This document shows, piece by piece, positions 45,271 to 54,343 of a DNA stretch of 64,000 bases. The position numbers and the translations under genes are program-made. The notes under the pieces are model-generated. The model was given only the letters and a program-made list of their open reading frames with translations, ran no database searches and was not told the DNA's origin. Source of the stretch: Qipengyuania aquimaris (GTDB lineage: Bacteria > Pseudomonadota > Alphaproteobacteria > Sphingomonadales > Sphingomonadaceae); assembly GCF_009827445.1 (NCBI RefSeq), contig NZ_WTYI01000001.1, positions 1,998,381 through 2,062,380 on the forward strand. The letters are read 5' to 3'. Positions within the stretch are counted from its first letter, which is position 1. The number at the start of each line of letters is the position of its first letter.

Positions 45271-48200
45271 GCGGGAAGACCAAGCGGCGAGTATAGCCGT
45301 TTTCAGCCTTTTCGCCCTCAACCCTACCGGACAATTGCCGGGCAGTGACCTCGAGCAGACGGGTTCCGAAACCCTTACCGGTGCCGTCTTCTCCCGTACT
45401 GCCGTTTTCGATCCAGTCGAGGCGCAAGTCGCCTCCGTCCAGGTCCCAATTGACTGTCACGGACCCGCTCTCATCGCCCAAAGCCCCGTATTTCGAGGCA
45501 TTGGTGGCCCATTCGTGCAGGATTAACGCCACCGAGGTCAGCTTGGCATTGGGCACTTCGACGTCAGGCCCATCGAAATCGAGCCTCTGGTTCTCATGCG
45601 CCGGAGCCAGCACCGTGTCGAGCAACTCGCGCAAGTGAACAGAACCGCCATCCGCATGACGCGTAGTCAATGCGTGTGATCGTCCAAGGGCGTGGATGCG
45701 ATTGCGCAGGTCTTCCGCGAAATCGTCGAGATTGTCGGCCTCGCGCCGCGAAATGGCGACCATGGCGGCAATCACCGCAAACAGGTTTTTCACGCGGTGG
45801 TTCATCTCGCGCAGCATGATCTCGCGCTCGGCAAGCATCTCGCGCTCGGGGGTGATGTCGTAGGTAACGCCGATGAACTTGGCACCCTCGCTACCCATGA
45901 TGCGTCGACCAAGACCGTGGAGCCACCGTGTGCCGCCATTGTCCAATGGCAAGGAGAAGACCTCGTCGAAGTCCTTTCCACCATCCATCGCCCGGCGTAG
46001 CGCGGTGTTGACGCGGTCTCGATCCGGCCCAGGTAGCTTGGCGAGGATCGGTTCCATGGTGTCACCTTCGTCGTCGCCCAATTCAAGCAGGCGCCGCTCC
46101 ATCTTGTCGAGCACCGTGCGATCGGTCGCCGGCTCGTATTCCCAGACCCCAATCTTGGCCACTTCAAGCGCCAGCCGCAGCCGTTCACGTTCTTCGCGCA
46201 GGTCACGTTCCATCGCCAGGGCGTCGGTCACATCCGTGAAAACGATTGTCGCACCGTCGATCTCCCCGTCCATCTGTCGATAGGGGATCACGCGGCCGAT
46301 GTACTCGCGCGAACCGTCTGACAGCGAAGTATGGTAATCTTCGGAGCGCCCCTGAGCGGCCGCAGCCTTGGCCATGCGCAGATAGCTCTGATCCTTCAAC
46401 TCCGAAGGCAAGACGTCGATATGCCGACCGATGTCGCGTTCGTTAATGGGGAAAATCCGCGTGGCCGCTTCGGTAAAGCTGCGCAGGTTCAGATCTCCAT
46501 CCACGACGAGCACCATCAGTTCTGTCGTGGCGAAGAAGTTCTTCAGATCCGCATTGGCGACGGTCACCTGGTCGACTTTTGTCTTCAATTCGTCATTGAC
46601 CGTGGTCAGCTCCTCGTTGGTGGACTGGAGCTCCTCGTTCATCGACATCATTTCTTCGTTGCTGCTCTTGAGCTCCTCGTTCGTGGTTTCGAGCTCTTCC
46701 ACCGTGGATCGCAGCCGGTGGCGCGTGTTCTGCAGCTCTTCCTCGAGGAACTGGAGCTGGCCGTCGCCGATTTCGAATTCCTCGAAATCTTCTTCGTCGA
46801 ACGGGCGTAGTGCTCCCGTTTCGCGAATGACGATGAGATAGCCGCCCGGCGCGATCGGTTCGCACAGAACCGAGGTGCTTATCCGGCCGAATTCGGTCGT
46901 GATTTCCTGATCGCGCGCAATCAGGCGGGTTTGTCCCTCGACCACCTTGCGCAAAAGCGGACCGATGACCTCACGCAGCCCCGGGCGTGCCAGTGTCGGA
47001 ACGTGTACCGTCCGCTCGAGGCGGTCTGGAAATTCCAGGTAACGGCCGGCGGCCCCCCATTTCTGCAGCAGGGCCCCTTCCTGGTCCACCAGGAAGCTGA
47101 CTGGCGAGTATTTTTCCGCAAGACGACGCAGCGCCGCAACCTCGGTCGAACCGGAAGATCGCTGTTCCGACGGGGCATCGCTACGTTCGCGCCTTCGCAC
47201 GTAGGTGGGAGCATTCGTTCTGGCGAGTTGCAGATTATAATTGCTCTTCACGTTGCGGCGTTTGAAAATGCGCGCACGCTGGTCGACCGTTTCGAAGAGA
47301 TCTTCGAACCGTCCGATGCCTTCGGAAGTGCCGAGGAAAAGGAACCCACTGTCGCGCAGCGCGAAGTGGAACAATGGCAGGACGATCCTCTGCAATTCCT
47401 CGTCGAAATAGATCAGCAGGTTTCGGCACGAAACCAGGTCGATCTTGGAGAATGGCGGATCGCGCACGACATTGTGCAGGCTGAAACGGACCATGTCCCT
47501 GATCTGGGGGACCATCGAGAACGTATCTGTCCCGCCGATTACGTAGTGATGCTGGAATTCCGCGGGAATGTCGGGCAGCGCGGAGACAGGGTAGGTCGCG
47601 CTGCGCGCAATATCGAGCATCTTGTCGTCGATGTCGGTTGCGAAGATCTGGACGTAGGGCCGCTTATCCTCGCGTCGCATCGATTCCGCAAAAAGCATGG
47701 CGATGGTGTAGGCTTCCTCGCCGCTCGAGCAGCCGGGAGCCCAGATCCGCACTTCCTGCCCATCGCGGGCATTGCGCACGATGGTGTCGATGACGCCCTC
47801 GTGCAGCGTTCTGAAGTCTTCTCCATCGCGGAAGAATTGCGTGACGTTGATAAGGAGGTCCTGGAACAACGCCTGGCACTCGTCCTCGTCGGAACGCATC
47901 CGCCGCACGTACCGCCCGGCATCTTCTATCGACAGGACCTGCATCCTTCGGGCGACGCGGCGCACAAGCGTCGAACGTTTGTAACGCGAGAAATCGTGCC
48001 CCACGGCATCGCGCAGAACTTCACACAGCTCGTCGATGCGGTCGGCGACCTCGCGGGCCTCATCTTCGAGCTTTTCGGAAGGTGCCCGCTGGAAGAAATC
48101 GCTGACCACGTCGATGATTTCGGCAGGCTTGGCGACAACGTCGACAAGGCCGGTGGCGATGGCCGATACGGGCATTCCGTCGTAGCGGGCCGTGTCCGGG

Positions 48201-48664
48201 TCCTGGGCTACTGCCAAGCCGCCCATTTCCTTGATCGCGCGCAATCCCCGGCTCCCGTCCGCGCCCGTTCCGGAAAGGATGACACAGGCAGCGAGGTGAT
48301 TGCGATCATTGGCAAGGCTGTCGAAGAAGTCGTCGATCGGGCGACGCTGGCCGCGCGGATCGGAAAATTCGGTGAGTTCGAGAACGCCATTGGTAACCGC
48401 CAGGCCGTGAGCGGGCGGGATCACATAGATGTGATCGGCCTCGAGGACCTCTCCGCCTTCCGCTTGCCTCACCTTCATCGAGGTGTACCGCTCGATCAGC
48501 TGCGCCATGAGGGATTCGTGGGTAGGGTCGAGATGCTGGATGACCACGAAGGCGAGGCCCGTGTCATCGTCTTGTGCGCCGAAAACCTCTCGCAAGGCCT
48601 CCAGTCCTCCCGCCGAAGCCCCGATGGCCACGACGGGCACGCCCTTTTTCAAACCCTCGCTCAC
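45230..48664 (-). CDS. CheB-CheR-PAS-HWE hybrid histidine kinase
   Basis: 1,144 residues. Domain order: CheB methylesterase (VAIGASAGGLEAL, VIQHLDPTHES, LSGTGADGSRG; about 10-190), CheR methyltransferase (TQFFRDGEDF, APGCSSGEEAYTIAM, VSCRNLLIYFD; about 200-480), a long coiled coil (TVEELETTNEELKSSNEE, about 650-720), two PAS domains, then an HWE kinase with phospho-His in REMNHRVKNLFAVIAAM, HEWATNASKYGAL and the W-x-E motif LDWIENGS. No membrane segment: a soluble sensor kinase. Its ATG overlaps the LOV gene stop by 4 bp, so the LOV protein is the likely light input. The catalytic residues of CheB look intact. Confidence 0.93.
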   Translation of the reverse strand: MSEGLKKGVPVVAIGASAGGLEALREVFGAQDDDTGLAFVVIQHLDPTHESLMAQLIERYTSMKVRQAEGGEVLEADHIYVIPPAHGLAVTNGVLELTEFSDPRGQRRPIDDFFDSLANDRNHLAACVILSGTGADGSRGLRAIKEMGGLAVAQDPDTARYDGMPVSAIATGLVDVVAKPAEIIDVVSDFFQRAPSEKLEDEAREVADRIDELCEVLRDAVGHDFSRYKRSTLVRRVARRMQVLSIEDAGRYVRRMRSDEDECQALFQDLLINVTQFFRDGEDFRTLHEGVIDTIVRNARDGQEVRIWAPGCSSGEEAYTIAMLFAESMRREDKRPYVQIFATDIDDKMLDIARSATYPVSALPDIPAEFQHHYVIGGTDTFSMVPQIRDMVRFSLHNVVRDPPFSKIDLVSCRNLLIYFDEELQRIVLPLFHFALRDSGFLFLGTSEGIGRFEDLFETVDQRARIFKRRNVKSNYNLQLARTNAPTYVRRRERSDAPSEQRSSGSTEVAALRRLAEKYSPVSFLVDQEGALLQKWGAAGRYLEFPDRLERTVHVPTLARPGLREVIGPLLRKVVEGQTRLIARDQEITTEFGRISTSVLCEPIAPGGYLIVIRETGALRPFDEEDFEEFEIGDGQLQFLEEELQNTRHRLRSTVEELETTNEELKSSNEEMMSMNEELQSTNEELTTVNDELKTKVDQVTVANADLKNFFATTELMVLVVDGDLNLRSFTEAATRIFPINERDIGRHIDVLPSELKDQSYLRMAKAAAAQGRSEDYHTSLSDGSREYIGRVIPYRQMDGEIDGATIVFTDVTDALAMERDLREERERLRLALEVAKIGVWEYEPATDRTVLDKMERRLLELGDDEGDTMEPILAKLPGPDRDRVNTALRRAMDGGKDFDEVFSLPLDNGGTRWLHGLGRRIMGSEGAKFIGVTYDITPEREMLAEREIMLREMNHRVKNLFAVIAAMVAISRREADNLDDFAEDLRNRIHALGRSHALTTRHADGGSVHLRELLDTVLAPAHENQRLDFDGPDVEVPNAKLTSVALILHEWATNASKYGALGDESGSVTVNWDLDGGDLRLDWIENGSTGEDGTGKGFGTRLLEVTARQLSGRVEGEKAENGYTRRLVFPLSDSASPAPSNPA

Positions 48665-49221
48665 AAGTACCCCCTGTAATCGGACAACCGCATTTCCGCG
48701 ATAATCGAATGGCTGGATGCGAGCTGTTCATATGTGCCCAGCATCACCATCCCCAATTCCCCCGCTACCCCGCGCAGATTTCGAACGTCCTGCTTCAGCG
48801 CGGTCTCGTACATTTCCAACGCGACGCCGCCGTGCTGCGCAACTTCGAACTGAGAGCCCATTATGTACACGATTTCATTACGCAAATTGAGCTTTGACAG
48901 ATAAACGAGGTTGAGAAAAGGCGCGCCGTCGGCCTTCACATTCGGCACGAGAAATTTGCCTTCGCTCAAATTTGCATCGGCTATGAAATCGCGCATCCTC
49001 TGGCGAACGGGGCCTGCACCGCCCGCAGGTTGCAAGAAGCGGCAATTTCTGCCGAGCGCTTCCTTGGCCGAATAGCCGGTCATGGTGGTGAAGGCAGCGT
49101 TGACGCCCACAAGCGGAGCATCTTCCAAACGCACATCGGCGAGCGAGAGCGAAACCTTGCTCCTGTCGAGCACGGTCCCAAGAGCTTGCGGAAGCTCGCC
49201 GTCCTTATCCAGCCATTGCAT
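48661..49221 (-). CDS. LOV domain photoreceptor protein
   Basis: 186 residues (GGAGAG upstream of ATG 49221). The flavin-binding LOV signature GRNCRFLQ includes the adduct-forming Cys60. NVKADGAPFLNLVYLSKLNL and IVYIMGSQFEV supply the Asn and Gln residues that hold the isoalloxazine ring. A C-terminal helical tail of about 60 residues (ALEMYETALKQDVRNLRGVA) has no known output domain. It is predicted to sense blue light and to signal to the CheB-CheR-HWE kinase encoded by the overlapping downstream gene. Erythrobacter is known for LOV-histidine kinases, where LOV and kinase are fused; here they are split. Confidence 0.92.
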   Translation of the reverse strand: MQWLDKDGELPQALGTVLDRSKVSLSLADVRLEDAPLVGVNAAFTTMTGYSAKEALGRNCRFLQPAGGAGPVRQRMRDFIADANLSEGKFLVPNVKADGAPFLNLVYLSKLNLRNEIVYIMGSQFEVAQHGGVALEMYETALKQDVRNLRGVAGELGMVMLGTYEQLASSHSIIAEMRLSDYRGYL

Positions 49222-49349
49222 CGATCACGCTCTCCGGCCGCCCGAATCCTTCCGGTGCGGCAAGAAAGGTCTAAGCCCGCTATGCGGCAGCGACAAGCAA
49301 TGATGCCGATGCCTGCCTGCAGCTTCATGATCGGGAGATAGGGGACTGT

Positions 49350-49436
49350 TGGTGCGGTCGAGAAGACTCGAACTTCCACGGCCTTGCGGCCACAACGACC
49401 TCAACGTTGCGCGTCTACCAGTTCCGCCACGACCGC
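49350..49436 (-). tRNA. tRNA-Leu (anticodon GAG)
   Basis: The acceptor stem GCGGTCG/CGACCGC closes a type II cloverleaf of 87 nt. The anticodon arm is CAACG-TTGAGGT-CGTTG with anticodon GAG. The long variable arm is GGCC-GCAA-GGCC. The T-arm and an encoded terminal CCA (49350-49352) are present. It reads CUC/CUU codons. No gene overlaps it. Confidence 0.95.
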
Positions 49437-49550
49437 ACACAGTCAAATCCGGTAGCGAATCCCGCATGTGCAGGAGGCGTGCTACCGCCGGTAGGAGCGC
49501 GCCACTAGCAGCGAGATTGCGCCCCCGCAAGCACCTTGTTCATGCAAACT

Positions 49551-50402
49551 CTAAAGCGGCGCCCAACCCACGTCGGCATAGACCGCATTGCGCGGCACCT
49601 GCGTGCTCGCCTCGTCGATCGTCACCGTTTCGCCCGGCGCCAGGGTCGGCTGCGGCGGCTGGACTATCCAGGTGAAGACCTGGTCCTCGCGCTCGTTCAG
49701 CATGACGATCTGGATCGGCGGAAGGTCACGGCTTTCGCGGGAGGTGTTTTCAACCTCGATCCGGGCGGAAAACAGGTAGGTCTTGTTTTCCAGCTCACGC
49801 CAGCTTTGCGCCTCGGGTGGGAAGCGCAATTCGAGATCCGGCTGCGCCTGACCGAAAGTCGGCTTATCGACCGGCCACCAGGACGGCGTACCGAATTGCG
49901 TGATGGCGACCACCGCGCCAAGCGCCAGGACTGCGAATATCGCTGCCGCCCAGGTCCACAGCTTCATCATGTTGCGGCGCGGACGGAAGGGCGGTGAATG
50001 ATCGAAGCGCGACACGAAATCGCCTTCGTCATCATCGGTATAGACGGGTGGTGTCGGCTCTGCATCTTCGTAGGAAGGCGGATGCGTCTCGTCGAAATCC
50101 GGAGCGACCTCGCCGTCATCGGTCGCAACTTCCCCACTGTCTCTGCCGACGTCACCTTCATTGAAACTGAAGCCGGGCCGGGCTTGCGCGTCTCCATCCT
50201 CGACCCGCGGCGGAGGGGGTGGAGGAGGCGGAGGTGGGGGTGGCGGCGCAACGGCCTCGCTCGCCTGAACGCCCGCTACATCGGCGCCATCCTGGAACCA
50301 GGAGTGCTTGCATTTGGCGCAGCGAACGGTCCGACCGTCCACACCGATGGCGTTGTCCGGAACGACATAACGCGTGCTACAGGCGGGACAGGCGATAATC
50401 AT
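49551..50402 (-). CDS. MJ0042 zinc-ribbon membrane protein
   Basis: 283 residues from ATG 50402. N-terminal zinc ribbon CPAC (5-8) and CAKC (28-31), the MJ0042/zinc_ribbon_5 type. A run of about 13 prolines and a long acidic low-complexity region follow. Next comes one TM helix (LWTWAAAIFAVLALGAVVAI), then a C-terminal beta domain with LFSARIEVENTS and PPIQIVMLNEREDQVF, resembling DUF3426. The N-terminus should be cytosolic and the beta domain periplasmic. It is divergent from ftsEX, a neighbourhood suggesting an envelope role. The function is unproven. Confidence 0.85.
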   Translation of the reverse strand: MIIACPACSTRYVVPDNAIGVDGRTVRCAKCKHSWFQDGADVAGVQASEAVAPPPPPPPPPPPPPRVEDGDAQARPGFSFNEGDVGRDSGEVATDDGEVAPDFDETHPPSYEDAEPTPPVYTDDDEGDFVSRFDHSPPFRPRRNMMKLWTWAAAIFAVLALGAVVAITQFGTPSWWPVDKPTFGQAQPDLELRFPPEAQSWRELENKTYLFSARIEVENTSRESRDLPPIQIVMLNEREDQVFTWIVQPPQPTLAPGETVTIDEASTQVPRNAVYADVGWAPL

Positions 50403-50460
50403 GGTGGATGAAAGCCTTACGCATTGGGGCGAATCGCGACAAGCTGCGCATCTGTGCGTG

Positions 50461-50481
50461 AAAGCCCCAAGCGGCTTTTTT
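50461..50481 (+). terminator. Terminator-like hairpin in the ftsE leader
   Basis: AAAGCC (50461-50466) pairs with GGCTTT (50473-50478) around loop CCAAGC, and Ts continue to 50481. It lies 80 nt before ftsE, so it could attenuate the operon or end a short transcript. No reading frame explains it. Confidence 0.4.
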
Positions 50482-50561
50482 CCACATCGAAGGGCGGTTA
50501 TAGGCTCCAATTGGACGATGTCGGCCCTATTTCACCTCTTTTTCTCGGCGAAACCAGGCCG

Positions 50562-51293
50562 ATGAGCGCAAAGGAAAGCGCGATCGTGCAGTTCGACAAC
50601 GTCGGATTGCGCTACGGCACCGAGCGCGAGGTGCTGTCGAATATTTCCTTCACCCTGTTTCCGGGCCGGTTTTATTTCCTCACCGGCGCCAGCGGGGCCG
50701 GCAAGACTTCGCTCCTGAAACTGCTTTATCTCGCCCAGCGCCCTTCGCGCGGCGGGATGCGCATGTTCGGCACCGACGTGATCACCATGCCGCGAGACGA
50801 ATTGCCAGGCTTCCGCCGCCGGATGGGCGTGGTGTTCCAGGATTTCCGGCTGGTCGACCACTTGTCCGCATTTGACAATGTCGCCCTGCCGCTACGCGTA
50901 TCGGGAGTGAGGGAGCGTGACCTGGCAGGGCCCGTCAACGACATGCTCGACTGGGTCGGACTGGGACACCGTGCCGATGCACGGCCCGCGACCCTTTCCG
51001 GCGGCGAACAGCAGCGCGTTGCCATTGCGCGCGCAGTCATCGCCCGCCCGGAAATCCTCGTCGCCGACGAACCGACCGGCAACGTCGATCCCGAAATGGC
51101 GCTCAAACTGATCCGCCTGTTCGAGGCGCTCAACCGGCTGGGTACAACCGTGGTGGTCGCGACCCATGACTACCAGCTGATCAGGAAAGTGCCCGAAAGC
51201 CTCATCATGCGGCTCGACAAAGGTACGCTTTCCGATCCGACCGGCGCGCTGCGCTATCCACCTAAACGCGCGCCGAGCGGGGTAGAGGCATGA
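50562..51293 (+). CDS. ftsE: Cell-division ATP-binding protein FtsE
   Basis: 243 residues from ATG 50562; the open frame upstream is non-coding leader. Walker [15 protein letters not shown]-loop [11 protein letters not shown], signature [15 protein letters not shown], Walker [13 protein letters not shown] and H-loop VATHDYQL. It powers the FtsEX complex that regulates septal peptidoglycan hydrolases. It overlaps ftsX by 4 bp, starting a four-gene operon ftsE-ftsX-ydcF-plsC. Confidence 0.94.
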   Translation: MSAKESAIVQFDNVGLRYGTEREVLSNISFTLFPGRFYFLTGASGAGKTSLLKLLYLAQRPSRGGMRMFGTDVITMPRDELPGFRRRMGVVFQDFRLVDHLSAFDNVALPLRVSGVRERDLAGPVNDMLDWVGLGHRADARPATLSGGEQQRVAIARAVIARPEILVADEPTGNVDPEMALKLIRLFEALNRLGTTVVVATHDYQLIRKVPESLIMRLDKGTLSDPTGALRYPPKRAPSGVEA

Positions 51294-52225
51294 CCGGCAA
51301 ACCCCCGACCCTGGGCCGAGCGGTCGATCGTGGCCTCGCTCCATTCCGCGGGCGCAGGGCGGCAAGCCTCCTCCCGCGAACGCGGCTTGGAGGACCGGTG
51401 CCGTGGGTCATCGCGATCATGGTCGCGCTCTGCGTCCTTGCCGCAGGTGGCGCGCTGGCCCTTTCCAACCTCGCAGCCAGTGCCCGCGGCGAACTGGCCG
51501 GTAGCGCCACGGTCCAGATAATCGAAGCCGACAACGATTTGCGGGCCGAACAGGCACGCCGCATAGCTGGCCTGTTGCGCGAGGATCCGGCCGTAACGGG
51601 CCTGCGAATGGTGCCCGGGAGCGAGGTCGCCGCGCTACTGGAGCCCTGGCTGGGATCGGGCGAAGCGGTCGATGCTGTCCCGCTGCCCGCGCTTATCGAT
51701 CTGGAACTGGCCGCGGAAGTGGACGACGCCGCGCTTGCCGAACTGGAAAACAGGATCGCGGCCTACGCCCCTTCCGCCCGGATCGACAGCCAGGAAACGT
51801 GGCTCGCCCCGGTGCTGGACGCATTGCGCACCCTGCAAATCATGGCCTTGTCCCTGATCGGGCTGCTTGCCTTTGCAGGCGCGGCAGCAGTCTGGCTGGC
51901 TGCGCGCAATGCCCTCGGGGGTAATCGAGACACGATCGAGATCGTCCACCTGCTCGGCGGTAGCGACGCCCAGATCGCCAGCGTTTTCCAGCGCTCTATC
52001 CTGTTCGATGCGATTGCGGGCGGGCTGCTTGGACTGGTTCTGGGGGCAGGTGCAATGACACTTCTGGCGAACAGATTTGCCGCGCTTGATTCGGGGATGG
52101 TTGCAGGCGGGTCACTGTCCGCGATCGATTGGGTCATCTTGGCCACGGTCCCGCTTTTCGCCGTCGTCATTGCAGTCTACACGGCTCGCATGACCGTCCT
52201 CGCATCCTTGCGGAAACTGCTGTGA
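51290..52225 (+). CDS. ftsX: Cell-division permease-like protein FtsX
   Basis: 311 residues with four TM helices: one near residues 38-60 and three in the C-terminal half (LQIMALSLIGLLAFAGAAAV; IAGGLLGLVLGAGAMTLLA; WVILATVPLFAVVIAVYTA). The large periplasmic loop between TM1 and TM2 contacts hydrolase activators. The N-terminus is basic and Pro-rich. It overlaps ftsE (ATGA) and ydcF (GTGA) by 4 bp each. Confidence 0.93.
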   Translation: MTGKPPTLGRAVDRGLAPFRGRRAASLLPRTRLGGPVPWVIAIMVALCVLAAGGALALSNLAASARGELAGSATVQIIEADNDLRAEQARRIAGLLREDPAVTGLRMVPGSEVAALLEPWLGSGEAVDAVPLPALIDLELAAEVDDAALAELENRIAAYAPSARIDSQETWLAPVLDALRTLQIMALSLIGLLAFAGAAAVWLAARNALGGNRDTIEIVHLLGGSDAQIASVFQRSILFDAIAGGLLGLVLGAGAMTLLANRFAALDSGMVAGGSLSAIDWVILATVPLFAVVIAVYTARMTVLASLRKLL

Positions 52226-52752
52226 TCCTTCGCTTCGTCGCCGCCCTCGTGCTGCTCTACACCTTTGCTTTCGTCGCCTTTTCGGTGACCCTGCCCTCGC
52301 CTGCCAAGGAGGTGGAGACCGATGCCGTCATCGTGCTGACCGGCGGACCTGGCCGTATCTCTCGCGGGCTGGAAGTCGTCGCCGAAGGCCAGGCGCAGGA
52401 GATGTTCGTTTCCGGCGTCGACCCGGAGGTCAAGGAGGGCGAGTTTGCCGCGGAATTCGATGTCTCGCGCAGGATGATGAATTGCTGCGTCACACTCGGG
52501 TATCTGGCAGTCGACACGCGCAGCAACGCAGGCGAAGTCGCCCAGTGGATGAAGGAGAAGGAATTCACCTCCGCCCGCCTCGTGACGACCGACTGGCACA
52601 TGGCGCGCGCCTATTCGGAAGTGGCCGGCGTGCTTCCGGCAGAGACCGAGCTGGTGAAGGACGCGGTGCCTTCCCATCCCGACCTGCAGACGCTGTTCCT
52701 GGAATACAACAAGCTGCTGGCCTCCGAGATTTCGCAGGGGCTGCCGGTCTGA
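52222..52752 (+). CDS. YdcF/SanA/ElyC-type membrane protein (DUF218)
   Basis: 176 residues from GTG 52222, overlapping the ftsX stop (GTGA). The N-terminal TM/signal anchor is RFVAALVLLYTFAFVAFS. DUF218 pattern: DAVIVLTGGPGRISRGLEV, MFVSGVDPEV, the RSNAGEVAQWMKE region and LVTTDWHMARAY. These proteins act in envelope (peptidoglycan/carrier lipid) metabolism. The operon with ftsEX and plsC fits that. Confidence 0.88.
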   Translation: MILRFVAALVLLYTFAFVAFSVTLPSPAKEVETDAVIVLTGGPGRISRGLEVVAEGQAQEMFVSGVDPEVKEGEFAAEFDVSRRMMNCCVTLGYLAVDTRSNAGEVAQWMKEKEFTSARLVTTDWHMARAYSEVAGVLPAETELVKDAVPSHPDLQTLFLEYNKLLASEISQGLPV

Positions 52753-52756
52753 TCCG

Positions 52757-53437
52757 ATGATAGTCCTGCGCAATATCGCGTTCTACCTGGCGTTCTATTT
52801 CGGCTCGATTTTCATCACTGCCGCAGCGCTGGCCTGCGTGCCTTTCTCGAAACCCGCCTTCCGCCGGCGCGTCGAGAATTGGAGCGGGTGGCAACGCTGG
52901 TGCATGCGCACTTTCCTCGGCATCGAGCTCGTGATCGAAGGCGGTCCGGTAGAAGGGCCTGCACTCTACGCGGTAAAGCATGAAAGCTTCTTCGAAGCGA
53001 TCGACGCGCCGACATTGTTCGACAGCCCGGCCGTGTTCGCCAAGAAGGAGCTCCACGGAATACCCGGTTGGGGCCGCGCGGCGGCCGCCTATGGCCTTAT
53101 CTTCGTCGCGCGCGAACAGGGCGCGAAAGCCCTGATGACGATGATCCGCTCTGCGAAATCGCGTTCTGCGGAAGGCCGTCCGCTGGTCATCTTTCCGGAA
53201 GGCACGCGCGTCCCGCATGGCGAGCGGAGACAACTTCAGTCGGGCTTTGCCGGGATCTACAAGATGATTGGCCTGCCGGTTGTGCCCGTCGCGGTGAACA
53301 GCGGTCCGCTGTATCATCGCGGCCTTAAGAAGAAGGGCACGATTATCTACCGCTTCGGCGAAACGATCCCTGCAGGGTTGCCGCGCGACGAAGTGGAAGC
53401 GCGGGTCCTCGACGCGATCAACGCGCTCAACGACTGA
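52757..53437 (+). CDS. plsC: 1-acyl-glycerol-3-phosphate acyltransferase (PlsC-type)
   Basis: 226 residues. N-terminal TM helix (NIAFYLAFYFGSIFITAAAL). The acyltransferase block reads KHESFFEA where most PlsC proteins have NHxSxxD, so the acidic residue of HX4D is Glu. The FPEGTR block (VIFPEGTRVPHG) is intact, as are GFAGIYKMIGLPVVPVAVN and the C-terminal part. It makes phosphatidic acid at the inner membrane. Last gene of the ftsE operon, abutting the convergent tyrA. Confidence 0.9.
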   Translation: MIVLRNIAFYLAFYFGSIFITAAALACVPFSKPAFRRRVENWSGWQRWCMRTFLGIELVIEGGPVEGPALYAVKHESFFEAIDAPTLFDSPAVFAKKELHGIPGWGRAAAAYGLIFVAREQGAKALMTMIRSAKSRSAEGRPLVIFPEGTRVPHGERRQLQSGFAGIYKMIGLPVVPVAVNSGPLYHRGLKKKGTIIYRFGETIPAGLPRDEVEARVLDAINALND

Positions 53438-54343
53438 TCAGTGATCCGACCGGCCGAAGTCCGGCCGCGCATCGTCCTGGCCCTCCTCGATGATCGACCG
53501 GCGGATCGTCCGCGTGCGATCGAAGAGGTCGTGCAGCGTATCGCCATCGCCGTTGCGGATCGCGCGCTGGAGCGCAGTGAGGTCCTCGGTGAAACGCCCC
53601 AGCACTTCGAGCACCGCCTCGCGGTTCGACAGGAACACGTCGCGCCACATGACGGGATTTGAGGCGGCGATGCGGGTGAAATCGCGGAAACCGCCTGCGG
53701 AGTATTTGATGACCTCGCCCCGGGTCACATCCTCGAGGTCAGACGCGGTGCCCACGATGGTGTAGGCAATGAGGTGAGGAATGTGGCTCGTCACGGCGAG
53801 CACCAGGTCATGGTGCGCGGCATCCATGATTTCGACTTTGGCACCGAGGCCTTCCCAGAAAGCCGCAAGGTCGGCGACAGCGTCTTCGGGCGCATTTTCG
53901 GGCGGCGTGACGATGCACCAGCGATGACGGAAGAGTTCGGCGAAGCCTGCTTCCGGTCCGCTCTTCTCCGTCCCGGCGACGGGATGTGCAGGGATGACCG
54001 TCGCATCCGGAAGCGCCTTTGCGAGTGCCGCCGCAACGCTCGCCTTGGACGAACCCACGTCGCTGACGATCGCGCCCGGTTTGAGCGAGGCAGAGATTGC
54101 GCGCGCCGCCTCTTCCATCGCACCGACGGGCACGCACAGCACCACCAGATCCGCATCCGCGACCGCATCGCTGGCGGTTTCGCATATTATCCCGACAAGA
54201 CCTCGCTCCGCGGCGCGTGCACGCACATCGGGATCGGCATCCCAACCCGTGGTGGCGATATGCGGAGCCATCTTGCCCGCAGCTAGCCCGATCGACCCGC
54301 CGATAAGGCCGAGACCGATGATGGCGACACGGTCGATGGTCAC
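53438..54343 (-). CDS. tyrA: Prephenate/arogenate dehydrogenase
   Basis: 301 residues. NAD(P)-binding VAIIGLGLIGGSIGLAAG, then VLCVPVGAMEEAARAI and SDVGSSKASVAAAL. The substrate motif is IPAHPVAGTEKSGPEAGF, with SHIPHLIAYTIV containing the catalytic His region. No fused chorismate mutase or ACT domain. It makes tyrosine precursors in the cytosol. Its start overlaps the hisC stop by 4 bp, and HisC-type transaminases often serve the same pathway. Confidence 0.93.
   Translation of the reverse strand: MTIDRVAIIGLGLIGGSIGLAAGKMAPHIATTGWDADPDVRARAAERGLVGIICETASDAVADADLVVLCVPVGAMEEAARAISASLKPGAIVSDVGSSKASVAAALAKALPDATVIPAHPVAGTEKSGPEAGFAELFRHRWCIVTPPENAPEDAVADLAAFWEGLGAKVEIMDAAHHDLVLAVTSHIPHLIAYTIVGTASDLEDVTRGEVIKYSAGGFRDFTRIAASNPVMWRDVFLSNREAVLEVLGRFTEDLTALQRAIRNGDGDTLHDLFDRTRTIRRSIIEEGQDDARPDFGRSDH

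Noticed and set aside
46931-48679. 582-codon open frame antisense to the hybrid kinase
   Set aside because: Shadow of a confidently identified multi-domain gene.
50205-50260. G-rich low-complexity tract
   Set aside because: It encodes the polyproline stretch of the zinc-ribbon protein on the minus strand, so it is not an independent repeat element.
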